The notes beneath the pieces are model-generated. The model saw nothing but the letters and a program-made list of their open reading frames with translations. It was not told the DNA's origin and ran no database searches. From NCBI RefSeq assembly GCF_002237755.1, contig NZ_MWSJ01000002.1, forward strand, positions 1 through 64,000: a stretch of 64,000 nt of DNA, read 5' to 3'. A program made the position numbers and the translations under genes. Positions within the stretch are counted from its first letter, which is position 1. Each line of letters opens with the position of its first letter. Source of the stretch: Lysinibacillus sp. KCTC 33748. Its GTDB lineage: Bacteria; Bacillota; Bacilli; Bacillales_A; Planococcaceae. This document shows, piece after piece, positions 17,043-26,603 of this stretch.

Positions 17043-18074
17043 ATGAAGAAATCTATGTTTTTAAAATTTGTTGGTATTATCGCAGTTTTGACATTGATGT
17101 TAGTAGCTTGTTCAGATTCAAGTAATAAATCTAATCAAGAGTCAAAGTCTAATGAAGATAATGGAAGTAAAGAGGTTGCTAAACCTGCGACAGTAGAAAT
17201 CACTGATGCCCATGGAACTGTTACTGTTCCTGTAAACCCAAAGAATGTAGTCGCTTTGGATAATAGAACTTTTGAAACTTTAGCTGATTGGAAAATTGAA
17301 CTAGCAGCTGTTCCAAAGGATGTAATGCCTGCGGATTCACCATACGTAAGTGATGAATCAGTTCAAAATATTGGAAATCACCGTGAACCAAATCTTGAAA
17401 TTATAGCGGCTGCAAACCCTGAACTTGTAATCGTCGGTCAAAGATTTGCAGACTATTACGAAGAAATCAAAAAATTAGTACCAAATGCAGTTGTTATTGA
17501 TCTTAATGTAGATGTTTCCGAGGAAGCTGCTACACCTGGGGAAAACTTAGTAAATGGACTTAAAAATTCTACAATTGCTTTAGGGCAAATTTTCGATAAA
17601 AATGAAGAAGCTAAACAAGTGGTAGCTGATTTTGATAAAGTTATTGAAAATGCTAAATCTGCTTATAATGGAACAGATAAAGTGATGAGTGTTATCGTTG
17701 GTGGTGGGGATATTGGTTTTGCTGCTCCTCATTCTGGACGTGTTTGGGGACCGATGTATGAAATTTTCGGTTGGGCACCAGCATTAGAAGTTGCCGATTC
17801 TAGTTCAGATCATAAAGGTGATGAAGTTTCTGTTGAAGCTATTGCACAAAGTAATCCTGATTGGCTTTTCGTATTAGATCGTGATGCTGCAATATCTGGT
17901 GAAAAAGATGCAGTTCCTGCTCAGGATGTTATTGCTAACGCACCTGCTCTTCAAAAAACAACTGCTGTTTCTAAAAAACATATTATTTATGCACCAGCAG
18001 ATACTTACACAAATGAATCAATTCAGACGTATATAGAGTTGTTTGAAAACCTTGCAAATACTTTAGCTAAGTAG
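17043..18074 (+). CDS. Siderophore-binding lipoprotein of an iron ABC importer (YclQ/CeuE/FatB-like)
   Basis: It captures a ferric siderophore at the outer face of the membrane. The start is set by AAGGAG 7 bases before the ATG; the signal peptide ends in LMLVAC (lipobox). The binding-protein core runs from ITDAHGTVTVPVNPKNVVAL to the C-terminus, and HSGRVWGPMYEIFGW is the cluster-specific stretch seen in YclQ/CeuE-type proteins for catecholate-type siderophores. The length is normal at 343 residues. It is the first gene of the binding protein, permease, permease, ATPase operon. The exact siderophore is not deducible. Confidence 0.88.
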   Translation: MKKSMFLKFVGIIAVLTLMLVACSDSSNKSNQESKSNEDNGSKEVAKPATVEITDAHGTVTVPVNPKNVVALDNRTFETLADWKIELAAVPKDVMPADSPYVSDESVQNIGNHREPNLEIIAAANPELVIVGQRFADYYEEIKKLVPNAVVIDLNVDVSEEAATPGENLVNGLKNSTIALGQIFDKNEEAKQVVADFDKVIENAKSAYNGTDKVMSVIVGGGDIGFAAPHSGRVWGPMYEIFGWAPALEVADSSSDHKGDEVSVEAIAQSNPDWLFVLDRDAAISGEKDAVPAQDVIANAPALQKTTAVSKKHIIYAPADTYTNESIQTYIELFENLANTLAK

Positions 18075-18092
18075 TGTAAAGGAGTATAAAAA

Positions 18093-19109
18093 GTGCTGAA
18101 AAATGTAACTTCTAGGGTTGAGATAAATTCTCAACCCCAGTTTTATAACTACAATAAAATATGGACAAGACCTTTTATATTAGCGATTATAGTTGTTATT
18201 ATTTTAGGTATTATATCACTGTTTACTGGAGTTTATGATATACGTGGACAAGAGGATGGAATGGAGATGTTTTTCATAACTCGTGTTCCGAGAACAGTTG
18301 CATTAATGCTTACTGGAGCTGCAATGTCAATGGCAGGACTCGTAATGCAACTGATTACACAGAATCGTTTTGTTGAACCTACAACAACAGGGACTATTGA
18401 ATGGTCAGGTTTAGGGCTGCTTTTTGTTTATTTATTATTTCCTGCCCCGACTTTAGTTCTAAGAATGACTGGTGCAATCATTTTTTCTTTTATAGGAACT
18501 ATGATTTTCTTTTTATTTTTAAAAAGAGTTAAACTTCGTTCGTCTTTAATTGTCCCGATTATTGGATTGATGCTTGGAGCAGTCATTTCTGCAGTGTCCA
18601 CTTTTTTGGGGCTCCTTTTTCAAATGACACAAAGTATTGAAACTTGGTTTGTAGGTTCTTTTGCGCCTGTTCAGGTGGGAAGATATGAATATTTATGGCT
18701 AATTGTTATCGTTACTTTGTTTATTTTTATTTATGCGAATAGATTGACTTTAGCTGGACTAGGAGAAGATGTCGCAACAAGCCTTGGCGTTAATTACAAT
18801 AGGATTGTTCTTGTGGGGACTGCCCTTATTTCTCTTGCAGTTGGAATTGTTGCAGCTGTTATTGGAAACTTACCTTTCTTAGGTTTAATTGTCCCAAACA
18901 TTGTTTCAATGTATAGAGGCGATGATCTTAGGAGTAATTTACCTTGGGTATGTTTGATAGGAATGGGGACTGTAACTGCCTGTGACATCATTTCTCGAAC
19001 AATTATAATGCCTTTTGAAGTACCTGTTTCTTTAATACTTGGAACAGTGGGGTCAGTCGTGTTTATTACTATTTTATTGAGACAAAGAAAGCCAAGGAGG
19101 CACCGATGA
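18093..19109 (+). CDS. Iron-siderophore ABC permease 1 (FecCD family)
   Basis: This is one half of the membrane channel of the importer, with 338 residues and about nine helices. The FecCD/BtuC features include RVPRTVALMLTGAAMSMAG and, near the end, GNLPFLGLIVPNIVSMYRGD, the loop that contacts the ATPase. GTG start with AAAGGAG upstream. The stop overlaps the next gene's ATG, so subunits are made together. Confidence 0.9.
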   Translation: MLKNVTSRVEINSQPQFYNYNKIWTRPFILAIIVVIILGIISLFTGVYDIRGQEDGMEMFFITRVPRTVALMLTGAAMSMAGLVMQLITQNRFVEPTTTGTIEWSGLGLLFVYLLFPAPTLVLRMTGAIIFSFIGTMIFFLFLKRVKLRSSLIVPIIGLMLGAVISAVSTFLGLLFQMTQSIETWFVGSFAPVQVGRYEYLWLIVIVTLFIFIYANRLTLAGLGEDVATSLGVNYNRIVLVGTALISLAVGIVAAVIGNLPFLGLIVPNIVSMYRGDDLRSNLPWVCLIGMGTVTACDIISRTIIMPFEVPVSLILGTVGSVVFITILLRQRKPRRHR

Positions 19110-20170
19110 ACACATTGGAATATAGAAATAAAGAAAATGTTGAAATCGATTCTAGCCTTCATAATGAAAATAGATCAGCTAGGGCTTTTCGTTCTAAGAA
19201 GGAAGAAAGACGTTATTGGATTTTGCTAATAACATTGATTGCTTTGGGGGTCCTTTCTTCATATGGACTTTTAGTTTATAACAATCCAGTTCCAGTAGAC
19301 TCACCTTCTTTTATCCCAGTTGTTATGAGAAGGATAGTAGCTCTTGTTGCAATGATTATTGCTGCAGTTTGTCAGAGCTTGTCAACGGTTGCTTTCCAAA
19401 CGATTACGAATAATAGGATTATAACTCCTTCACTTTTAGGTTTCGAAGCACTTTACTCAACCATTCATACTAGTACAATATTTTTCTTTGGTGCTAGTGC
19501 ATTGATAAATTTTACTGGGATTGGATCATTTTTATTTCAAGTTGTTATTATGGTCTTGATGAGTTTGATACTTTATGGGTGGCTCCTTTCTGGTAAATAC
19601 GGGAATTTACAACTTATGCTTTTAGTTGGAATTATTATTGGCACTGGGCTAAATTCTGTGTCAACTTTCATGAGAAGACTACTTGCGCCTTCTGAATTTG
19701 ATATTTTACAGGCAAGATTGTTTGGTTCTGTTAATAATGCGGATTCAGCATATTTTCCTATCGTAATTCCTATGGTAATAATTGTAGCACTATTACTTCT
19801 TGCTCATTCTAAAAATCTAAATATATTGTCACTAGGAAAGGATGTTTCTACTTCATTTGGAGTTAAATATCAATCTAGTGTAATTTATACGCTTGTATTA
19901 GTTGCTATTTTGATGTCAATTTCAACAGCTCTGATTGGGCCACTTACTTTCTATGGCTTTTTAGTAGCAACTTTGAGCTATCAGGCGGCATCAACTTATG
20001 ATCATAGATATATTTTTCCAATGGCTCTTGCTATAGGATTTTTGATATTAACGAGTGCATACTTTTTGATGTATCACGTATTCCATGCTCAAGGTGTAGT
20101 TTCAGTTATTATTGAATTATTTGGTGGAATAATATTTTTAACTGTAGTTTTAAGGAAGAGGGCTTTATGA
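19106..20170 (+). CDS. Iron-siderophore ABC permease 2 (FecCD family)
   Basis: This is the second membrane subunit, 354 residues. It starts with a soluble segment of about 35 charged residues, then PVVMRRIVALVAMIIAAVCQ and further helices, ending with ALIGPLTFYGFLVATLSYQA in the ATPase-contact region. It overlaps both neighbours by 4 bases. Together with permease 1 it forms the heterodimer typical of the YclN-YclO / CeuB-CeuC pairing. Confidence 0.9.
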   Translation: MNTLEYRNKENVEIDSSLHNENRSARAFRSKKEERRYWILLITLIALGVLSSYGLLVYNNPVPVDSPSFIPVVMRRIVALVAMIIAAVCQSLSTVAFQTITNNRIITPSLLGFEALYSTIHTSTIFFFGASALINFTGIGSFLFQVVIMVLMSLILYGWLLSGKYGNLQLMLLVGIIIGTGLNSVSTFMRRLLAPSEFDILQARLFGSVNNADSAYFPIVIPMVIIVALLLLAHSKNLNILSLGKDVSTSFGVKYQSSVIYTLVLVAILMSISTALIGPLTFYGFLVATLSYQAASTYDHRYIFPMALAIGFLILTSAYFLMYHVFHAQGVVSVIIELFGGIIFLTVVLRKRAL

Positions 20171-20919
20171 TAAAAATTGATAATGTTAAAAAGTTCTATA
20201 CTGATGAGGTAAAAATAGGACCTTTGGATATTGAAATACCAAAAGCGGGTGTTACTTCTTTAATTGGACCAAATGGCGCTGGAAAGTCTACAACACTTTT
20301 GATGATTGGAAGACTTTTGGATATGGAGGAAGGTCAAATTCAGGTGGCAAATATGGATATTGCTGAATCCAAATCAAAAGACTTAGCAAAAATTTTAACT
20401 ATATTGCGTCAAGAAAATCATTTTGTAACTAGGCTTACTATTAGACAACTAGTTGGATTTGGACGATTTCCTTATTCAAAGGGAAGATTAACGAAAGAAG
20501 ATGAGGAAATTATTTCTAAATATATTGATTTTTTAGATTTGACTAATTTAGAAGATAGATATTTAGACGAGCTTTCAGGTGGTCAAAGACAAAGGGCATA
20601 TGTGGCAATGGTTTTATGTCAAGAGACTGAATATGTACTTTTGGACGAGCCTCTGAACAATCTTGACGTTGCTCGTTCTGTTCAAATGATGGAGCATTTG
20701 AGACGTGCGGCGAATGAATTTGGAAGAACAATTCTGACTGTTATGCATGATATCAATTTTGCTGCCAAATATTCTGATAGAATTTGTGCTATGAAAGATG
20801 GACAAATTGCCGCTTTTGGGACTGTAGAAGAGGTTATGGACTCAGAAATTTTGACAGATATTTTCGAAACAAAAATAGAAATTATCGAAGGTCCTTATGG
20901 GCCACTGGCTGTTTATTAG
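20167..20919 (+). CDS. Iron-siderophore ABC transporter ATPase
   Basis: This ATPase energises the importer on the cytoplasmic side. Walker A GPNGAGKST (about 36-44), signature LSGGQRQR (about 137-144), Walker B YVLLDEP and the switch His in VMHDINFA are all present in 250 residues. ATGA overlap with permease 2. It is the last gene of the Fur-box operon. Confidence 0.94.
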   Translation: MIKIDNVKKFYTDEVKIGPLDIEIPKAGVTSLIGPNGAGKSTTLLMIGRLLDMEEGQIQVANMDIAESKSKDLAKILTILRQENHFVTRLTIRQLVGFGRFPYSKGRLTKEDEEIISKYIDFLDLTNLEDRYLDELSGGQRQRAYVAMVLCQETEYVLLDEPLNNLDVARSVQMMEHLRRAANEFGRTILTVMHDINFAAKYSDRICAMKDGQIAAFGTVEEVMDSEILTDIFETKIEIIEGPYGPLAVY

Positions 20920-21820
20920 TGACAAAATTTTTAAAAAAGAAGCAGCTTAAAAAATGAGTATGCCAAAAACTAATAGAGAATTAAACTGTAGCTTGCATAG
21001 TTCATAACTGCTACTCTAGTTGAAGTTGCTGTCTGTATTTTACAGGCGGCAGCTTTTTTATATGCCATTGCCTACGAGAAAGATTGAAGTATGTCATAAC
21101 GAGAAATTTAGTGAATTAAATATACTCTGATGTTTTTCAAGGAGTAATATAGAAAAAGGGTTACAAAACCAAAGTAAATAATTAGAAAAAACAAAACTAA
21201 TAATTGAGGAGAGAGTGAAAAGGAATCTGTTTATGCAGTTTTTATTAGAGGATGGATTTATTAAATTATATTGAAAGTACTCGACCGTATAGTGCCATCA
21301 TCATTTTTACTTGTTGCGAGAAAATGGCTATGATTTTGGTGACCCTTATTTATAATCTTTCTTTATTTAGCAAAAGACATAGTGTCTTATTTTGTATTGG
21401 ACAAATAAATGTTTATTTTACAGAATCTCCAGACGATACATTTTGGCGAATATATGCCCTTTATCAGCAATGAATATCGTCTCTATGATTGTGTGGACGA
21501 AAAAATATGATGAACAATCTTTTGGTGATGCATTGGAAAGAATCCATCTCATTTTAGCAAATCATGATTATTTTAATTTGGTTCAACCATTACGGTATAA
21601 GTCCATATCTTGAACTAGATGAGTTGCTGTAATAACGGAATCTTTCGTTTCATGTGGTTGAGCACCTTGCCAAAATTTATTTTGTAAACGTATAAACTGA
21701 GAGCACAATCTTATCTATAATTGCACTCTTTTATTGGAATAAAAAATATGCTCAAACTACAAAATGCAAATACATTAACTCCCGTTAACTGCTCAAGAAA
21801 CGAGGTTTAATTTATAACTT
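20920..21820. other. 900-bp stretch without an intact gene, probable decayed ORFs
   Basis: After the importer terminator, coding-like scraps appear in changing frames: ESTRPYSAIIIFTCCEKMA near 21275, then KKYDEQSFGDALERIHLILA near 21505. These look like parts of real proteins broken by frameshifts, but I cannot name them. Confidence 0.35.
21023..21060 (+). terminator. Terminator downstream of the siderophore importer
   Basis: A 15-bp stem (AAGTTGCTGTCTGTA with TACAGGCGGCAGCTT, some G-T pairs) with a 3-base loop, followed by TTTTT. Confidence 0.8.
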
Positions 21821-22588
21821 TTACCCATTTGATTTTGACTTATTCCTAGGTGCAAACCACCCGATTAGGGCAATACCTACTAATACGCCATAGAAAATCA
21901 TAGTCCAGGCAGTACCGTGAGGGAAGTGAGGATCTAAAATACCTATATCCTCATGGGCGAGCGTTATTATAGCTAGTTTGACACCAACCCATGCAACTAT
22001 TGCATATGCTGTTATTTCTAATGCTGGACGTTTTTCAAGTAGTTGCACAAACCAAGTTGCTGCGAATTTGATTAGGACTAGTCCAGCAATCCCTCCAAGA
22101 ACAACAACAATAAATTGCGCTCCATCCATACCTCCAAAATTACCTAAGGGAGAATCGGGAAGACCGAGAGCTAAAGCAACTGCAGCTAGTATTGAATCGA
22201 TTGCAAAAGCAAGGTCTGCTAATGCAATCTTCCCAACAGTTGGACCAAAACCTTTACCAGCGGCTTCCTTTTCATCGTCCTTGTGAATATTCTTATTATC
22301 TTTCCCAAACAGTGCCTTAATGACATGTTTTAATCCTAGATAAAGAAGATAGGCTGCTCCTATTGCTTGAATCTGCCAGACATTCGCAATAAAGGATATC
22401 GCAAAAAGTGCAGCAATTCTGAAAACTATAGCCAAAATGATTCCGTAATTTATTGCTCTTTTTTTCTGTTCTTCGGGTAAATGCTTGGCAATAACTGCAA
22501 GTACAAGAGCATTGTCTGCCGATAATAATCCTTCTAATCCAATTAGAATTAGCAATGCCCATGCATACTCTAACCATATTGACTCCAT
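21821..22588 (-). CDS. TerC-family manganese exporter (YceF/MeeF-like)
   Basis: This 255-residue membrane protein of the TerC family has relatives in Bacillus (YceF/MeeF, YkoY/MeeY) that export Mn and help metallate secreted enzymes. The conserved acidic motifs are in place: LEGLLSADNALVLAVIAKHL in helix 1 and ALADLAFAIDSILAAVALAL in the middle. A cytoplasmic loop near residues 95-115 is Lys/Asp-rich. ATG with AAGGTTGGGG upstream. I looked for a yybP-ykoY riboswitch before the start and did not recognise one. Confidence 0.88.
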   Translation of the reverse strand: MESIWLEYAWALLILIGLEGLLSADNALVLAVIAKHLPEEQKKRAINYGIILAIVFRIAALFAISFIANVWQIQAIGAAYLLYLGLKHVIKALFGKDNKNIHKDDEKEAAGKGFGPTVGKIALADLAFAIDSILAAVALALGLPDSPLGNFGGMDGAQFIVVVLGGIAGLVLIKFAATWFVQLLEKRPALEITAYAIVAWVGVKLAIITLAHEDIGILDPHFPHGTAWTMIFYGVLVGIALIGWFAPRNKSKSNG

Positions 22589-22984
22589 TTAAATAATCCC
22601 CAACCTTTTAAATATAATGACAGGTATAGTCTCGATAATTATAGAATTTCCTAATTAGCAACTAAGTATACTTAGAGAACATTGAAAAGAAAACAAAAAA
22701 GTGTGTTTAGATTATAAAGAGAATTAAAAATTGGAGGGATATCTGGACTGATCCAAAGATAACGGTTGCCTTATTAAAAAGATGGCAAACAAACTGAACT
22801 TTTATTGGAGGACTTTATAGAATTTCAATTTCCAACAGAAAAGAAAATTTTGTTTTAGAAGTTGAATTTATTAGTTCAGCAGGTAATGTCCAATACTTAG
22901 GGAATGTTCTAATTTAGCGATTAAGACATACTCATACTTTATCTTCAGATTTAAATCGAGTATTACACAATAATAGAAAGATTG

Positions 22985-23015
22985 AAAGGCTTAGGAGTTA
23001 TTCCTAAGCCTTTTT
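22985..23015 (+). terminator. Strong terminator with no intact gene upstream
   Basis: AAAGGCTTAGGA and TCCTAAGCCTTT are perfect 12-bp arms with a 5-base loop and T-run. It probably served the decayed gene just before it. Confidence 0.8.
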
Positions 23016-23051
23016 GAAGGTTTTCAATGATGAAAATTATAAATATAACAT

Positions 23052-23140
23052 TGGCGACCTCATTAATACCCGAAGTCATCATCACCCGATTCATGGCGAA
23101 GATAATAAGAATGATCGACAACAGCTCTGTCTGGTAATAT
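23052..23140. repeat. Copy of an internal permease-gene segment (copy E)
   Basis: GACCTCATTAATACC, CATCACCCGA-TCATGGCGA and ATAATAAGAATGATCGA-AACAGCTCTGT align with 7563-7655, including a small deletion. Confidence 0.8.
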
Positions 23141-23163
23141 GTCTCTCCGATATTGTCGGTAGA

Positions 23164-23355
23164 TTAGACACCCATTTTTCTACGGGTATTGCTTGTTTTT
23201 TTCGTTTGCTGGCTTTTCATTTTTTTTGTTGAAAGGTCGGCATGCTTTTTTCCTTTATTAGCAGTGGAACTGTTCTTTTTGTTTTCAAGCTGCTTTTTCA
23301 CTGCCTCTTGCAGGCTGATTTTTTTTGGTACTTCAGATTGATTATTCTCGGTCAT
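23164..23355 (-). CDS. Small basic hypothetical protein (63 aa)
   Basis: This highly charged, lysine-rich protein (SLQEAVKKQLENKKNS, then KKMKSQQTKKTSNTRRKMGV) has no predicted membrane segment. AAAAGGAGCATTTCCT before the ATG is a strong site and argues for a real gene. The composition would suit a nucleic-acid or spore-associated protein, but I do not recognise the family. Confidence 0.55.
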   Translation of the reverse strand: MTENNQSEVPKKISLQEAVKKQLENKKNSSTANKGKKHADLSTKKMKSQQTKKTSNTRRKMGV

Positions 23356-23531
23356 AGGAAATGCTCCTTTTTGAATATGATAGTTAGTCCAGTATAATCT
23401 ATTTTTTATTATTTGTGAAACTTTCCACTTTAACTTACAACAAGTGAAGACATTTTTTTACTAACAGAGCAAAATAGTTCAAGAAGGTCTTCGGTTTTGA
23501 TGGTAAAATATGTTTATTTAGGAGGGGTTAA

Positions 23532-23741
23532 ATGGATAGTATTTTCTTAATACTTATGGGCTTTTTTATTGTTAGTGCAAATATTATTGGATTTATATCC
23601 TATAAGAAAAAGAAAAATCTATATTTTGCTGCTTTTACAATATTATTACTAGCGGTTTTCTTTGGTACAATAGGAAGTTTATTAGCGCTATTTATTATCC
23701 GAGATGCTTTTGCAATATTTTATGGCATGCAACTAGGATAA
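23532..23741 (+). CDS. Small membrane protein (69 aa, two TM helices)
   Basis: TAGGAGGGGTTAA before the ATG is a strong ribosome site. The protein has two hydrophobic helices (about 3-22 and 31-57) joined by a short basic loop, SYKKKKNL. Function unknown; it is not a recognised toxin or holin. Confidence 0.6.
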   Translation: MDSIFLILMGFFIVSANIIGFISYKKKKNLYFAAFTILLLAVFFGTIGSLLALFIIRDAFAIFYGMQLG

Positions 23742-23861
23742 TTTTTAATAATGAATAGTATGATTGTTTTTATTATTGCAATTTCAGTAACTTTAGTAAA
23801 AAAATATAGTGGCCGAAAAATGTGATTTACGAATCTTCAACTAACTAATAAAGGGGAAATT

Positions 23862-24382
23862 ATGAAGATTGAAAAAGGGACGAAATATAATACAGTCGAA
23901 ATTGAATCTTTATATAATGATTTAAATGATTATCTTGATTCCCATATAAATTACCCTGGATGGAAAAAAGTAGTATATCCTGTAAAAGAAACTGCGATAA
24001 ATGGCGTACAGGAAGGGAATTTATATGTGATTAGAGATGCTAAACAGATTGTTGGTACTGTCATATTACGACAGAACAAGGATTAGGTTATTCTAAAGCT
24101 AATTGGAATATTGATTTAGATTATAAAGATATATTGGTTATATATACTTTTGCTGTACATCCTACTTATCTCAAAAAGGGAATTGGGAAAAGACTAATGG
24201 ATTTTATTATTCAGTATAGTAAAGAAATGAATATTAAAGCTATTCGTTTGGATGTATATGAAAAAAATAAACCTGCTATAAAACTTTATCGAAAATATGG
24301 GTTTGAGTACATTGATACAATAGATTTAGGATATAGTGAATATGGTTTAGATAATTTCGAACTTTATCAGAAGATTTTATAA
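23862..24382 (+). pseudogene. GNAT N-acetyltransferase interrupted by a one-base frameshift
   Basis: Frame 1 runs from ATG (AAAGGGGAAATT upstream) to the stop at 24086. The product then continues in the next frame: ITTEQGLGYSKANWNIDLDY, and later VIYTFAVHPTYLKKGIGKRL, the acetyl-CoA motif, ending NFELYQKIL at 24382. Joined, it makes about 173 residues, a normal GNAT size. One missing base near 24070, where CAG follows TTACGA, explains the break. It may be a true mutation or a sequencing error. Confidence 0.8.
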
Positions 24383-24394
24383 GTTCTAGTTTTA

Positions 24395-24430
24395 AAAGGC
24401 AGTTAGTCTATAAAGATTGACTGCTTTTTT
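24395..24430 (+). terminator. Terminator after the acetyltransferase
   Basis: GGCAGTTAGTC pairs with GATTGACTGCT (G-T pairs) and is followed by TTTTT. Confidence 0.75.
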
Positions 24431-24833
24431 GTTGTCTAGAAGGTAGTGTAGAGCTATTTCTTTCAGTATGTAAGATAGGTTGAGTTGTGAATCAAATCAT
24501 CTAAACAAACGGAGTGCGTTAGGCAGCTCGTTTTTTCTTATTGAAAAAACGAGGCAGTACTTTTTATCAATTTCTAAAATTGATTAAGTAGCCTTCTTTT
24601 TGGTCGTTGTGACGGTTGGACGTTTCAACTAAAGACTTGAATATTTATTACCTCGAATTCATTCTAGCAGGAACTAATATGCTACAAGTAAAATAAGCTG
24701 TGCTTCAGTAATTTATATGCTAGTGCGAATGATTGATGCAATTGCTATATATGATTAAAAGGTGATCAGTACAAACGTTAATCGTAATAATAAAGTGACG
24801 CTAGAAAATGTTCAAAGAATTTTATAAAAATGA
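24431..24833. other. Intergenic stretch with a perfect hairpin
   Basis: CTCGTTTTTTC and GAAAAAACGAG, 4 bases apart near 24521-24546, form a perfect stem. The surrounding DNA has no gene I can support. Confidence 0.4.
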
Positions 24834-24868
24834 AAAAACCGTATAAACTAAAAGTTAATACGGTTTTT
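24834..24868 (-). terminator. Terminator of the membrane protein at 24874-25344
   Basis: AAAACCGTAT and ATACGGTTTT arms around a 13-base loop, followed by a T-run on the minus strand, just after the stop. Confidence 0.8.
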
Positions 24869-24873
24869 AGTGT

Positions 24874-25344
24874 TTATTGATTTTTTTTATCAAAGAATAA
24901 ATTTAAATCTGTTTTGTCAGTATCTTCAGCTAAAGCTGCGTGGATATACTGGTTTAATTCTTGTATTTTTGCTTTTTCAAAAAATGGCACACTTATATAA
25001 TATGGTGTCCCTGATTTTTCTATGCTTAATATTGTTTGAATTCCACTTCCGGCAATTCCGATACCAATAATTAACCAAAATAAACCACCGATAAGGCTTC
25101 CATCCATAGATGAAAATCCAAGTGAAATAATAAATAGACCAATTATTATTGCTTTAAGATTATATTTTGAGGATAACATTGATCCCGAAATATTCTTTAG
25201 AGGTATATTTTGTTCATCTTTTCCTGCTGGAATAAATCCTAGAATTGTGTTTGATAAATTGGTTTTTACAAATCTGTTATCAATTTCTACGGCTCCTTTC
25301 ACCCAAAAAAATAATAGACTTGTTGAAAAAATAATTTTTTTCAT
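24874..25344 (-). CDS. Membrane hypothetical protein (156 aa)
   Basis: It starts with a hydrophobic helix (IIFSTSLLFFWVKGAVEI), has a central pair of helices (LKAIIIGLFIISLGFSSMDG, then GGLFWLIIGIGIAGSGI) and a hydrophilic tail. The segment NLSNTILGFIPAGKDEQNIP, before the central helices, has the look of a PH-like domain of membrane proteins of unknown function. AAGGAGCTTTAAC precedes the ATG. Function not assignable. Confidence 0.6.
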   Translation of the reverse strand: MKKIIFSTSLLFFWVKGAVEIDNRFVKTNLSNTILGFIPAGKDEQNIPLKNISGSMLSSKYNLKAIIIGLFIISLGFSSMDGSLIGGLFWLIIGIGIAGSGIQTILSIEKSGTPYYISVPFFEKAKIQELNQYIHAALAEDTDKTDLNLFFDKKNQ

Positions 25345-26066
25345 GTTAAAGCTCCTTCTTTATTATATAAAATATAGAAATACTATTATATTTTCTCTCA
25401 ATTTTATATTTATGTAAATAGTTTTAGTGAAAATTTACTATATTTTTTTGTTCAGGGAGATAAATATAGTGCTCTTAGTTGTGGTTTTGTTTGTGGTAGA
25501 TTGATTCTTAAGGCTGTTTAGTATAGATTGTTGCCCTTTCCAAAGTACTGATTATGGTGAATGCAATGCATTTTCAGAATGGTTTTCAATGAAAAAAAGT
25601 TATGAAATAACTTACAACCATATCTTATATATAGTATAACTCGTATTGATTAATTCGGTGCCAATAGATTATGTATGTTTTGCCGAATATATTATCAATG
25701 ATGAAATGATACTTATTGGGATTTGAAAAATAGGCTTGAACCTATATCGGGTGCGAAAAACAACTACAATTTAAAACCTTTGACAATCATAAATCTTAAA
25801 AAACTATGTTAAACTACCAATTAAAATCTGTATTTGAGACACACATTAAACACTTTTTAGGCTGCTTGATTCCCATATATAATGGGCGTTAAGTAGCCTA
25901 ATTTTTCTTGTACCGTTTCTCATGTTGATTTGAAATTTAGTTCGATAAGAATTTTTTGTGAATTTCTGGGCATTTAACGAAATTGAATAAAAGTTTTTTT
26001 GAAAAAATGAACTATTTATAATGCTAAATTGTTACTTGTGTAGAAATCGGAAAAGGAGGTGGGATT
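25345..26066. other. Gene-free stretch with an IS3 remnant
   Basis: Apart from the IS3-type 3' end at 25835-25930 and the promoter region of the sigma factor, I see no gene in these 720 bp. Confidence 0.5.
25835..25930 (-). mobile_element. 3' remnant of a second IS3-type element (minus orientation)
   Basis: On the minus strand the codons read ETVQEKLGYLTPIIYGNQAA then stop, a typical IS3-family transposase C-terminus. It is followed by TGTGTCTCAAATACAG as an end sequence. Only the tail is left. It differs in sequence from the element at the left edge of the window. Confidence 0.6.
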
Positions 26067-26603
26067 GTGGAACAAATTAGCGATGAGAGGGTATTGTTTC
26101 AAACATATTATAAAGACGTTTTCAGAGCTTGCTATTACATGCTTCAAAATAAATACGATGCAGAGGATCTTTGTCAGGATGTATTTGCAAAAGCTTTGAG
26201 TGAAGATTTTCAAGCTATACAAAATCAAAAATCTTGGTTGCTTAGTATTGCTATGAATATGTCTCGAAATTATTTAAAGAAAAAGAAAAGACTGCTATTA
26301 AAAGAAAATTTTGATTTCCTATCATTTATACGAGTTGACAATACCCAAAATATTGAGCGAACAATACAGCTCAATGAAAATAAAAGTGAGTTAGTCGATT
26401 TAATGAACAATCTGCCTGTTCGCATACGGAAGGTAATGGTATTGAAATATGTGCATGATTGTAAAGATAGAGAAATCGCTGAAATTCTAAAAATCCCTGA
26501 GGGGACGGTTAAATCGAGACTTTATAAAGGTAAAAAATTAATGAAAAAGTTTATCCAAGTAGATGAAAATTTGTTACTCGAATGGAGGGATCATCATGAG
26601 TAA
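26067..26603 (+). CDS. ECF-type RNA polymerase sigma factor
   Basis: This 178-residue sigma-70 family factor has region 2 at about 10-75 (YDAEDLCQDVFAKAL) and region 4 at about 112-165 (IRKVMVLKYVHDCKDREIAE and PEGTVKSRLYKGKK). Regions 1 and 3 are absent, as in ECF factors. GTG start after AAAGGAGG. The stop overlaps the start of the DUF4179 gene, the expected partner that would hold it at the membrane. Confidence 0.92.
   Translation: MEQISDERVLFQTYYKDVFRACYYMLQNKYDAEDLCQDVFAKALSEDFQAIQNQKSWLLSIAMNMSRNYLKKKKRLLLKENFDFLSFIRVDNTQNIERTIQLNENKSELVDLMNNLPVRIRKVMVLKYVHDCKDREIAEILKIPEGTVKSRLYKGKKLMKKFIQVDENLLLEWRDHHE

Larger units (their letters stand above)
22589..23163. other. Gene-free stretch with one strong terminator and a permease fragment
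   Basis: Scraps such as NRKENFVLEVEFISSAGNVQ near 22840-22900 suggest another broken gene of unknown family. A strong hairpin follows, then a copy of part of the permease gene. Confidence 0.45.

Noticed and set aside
21252..21613. Two overlapping ORFs downstream of the siderophore importer
   Set aside because: Coding-like scraps in shifting frames, no ribosome sites; treated as decayed sequence, not genes.
22589..22720. Possible yybP-ykoY (Mn) riboswitch before the TerC-family gene
   Set aside because: I could not find the conserved loop sequences; the region is AT-rich and unstructured by eye.
24521..24546. Perfect hairpin CTCGTTTTTTC/GAAAAAACGAG as a terminator
   Set aside because: No gene ends nearby on either strand and no T-run pattern fits; noted only as a hairpin in a gene-free stretch.
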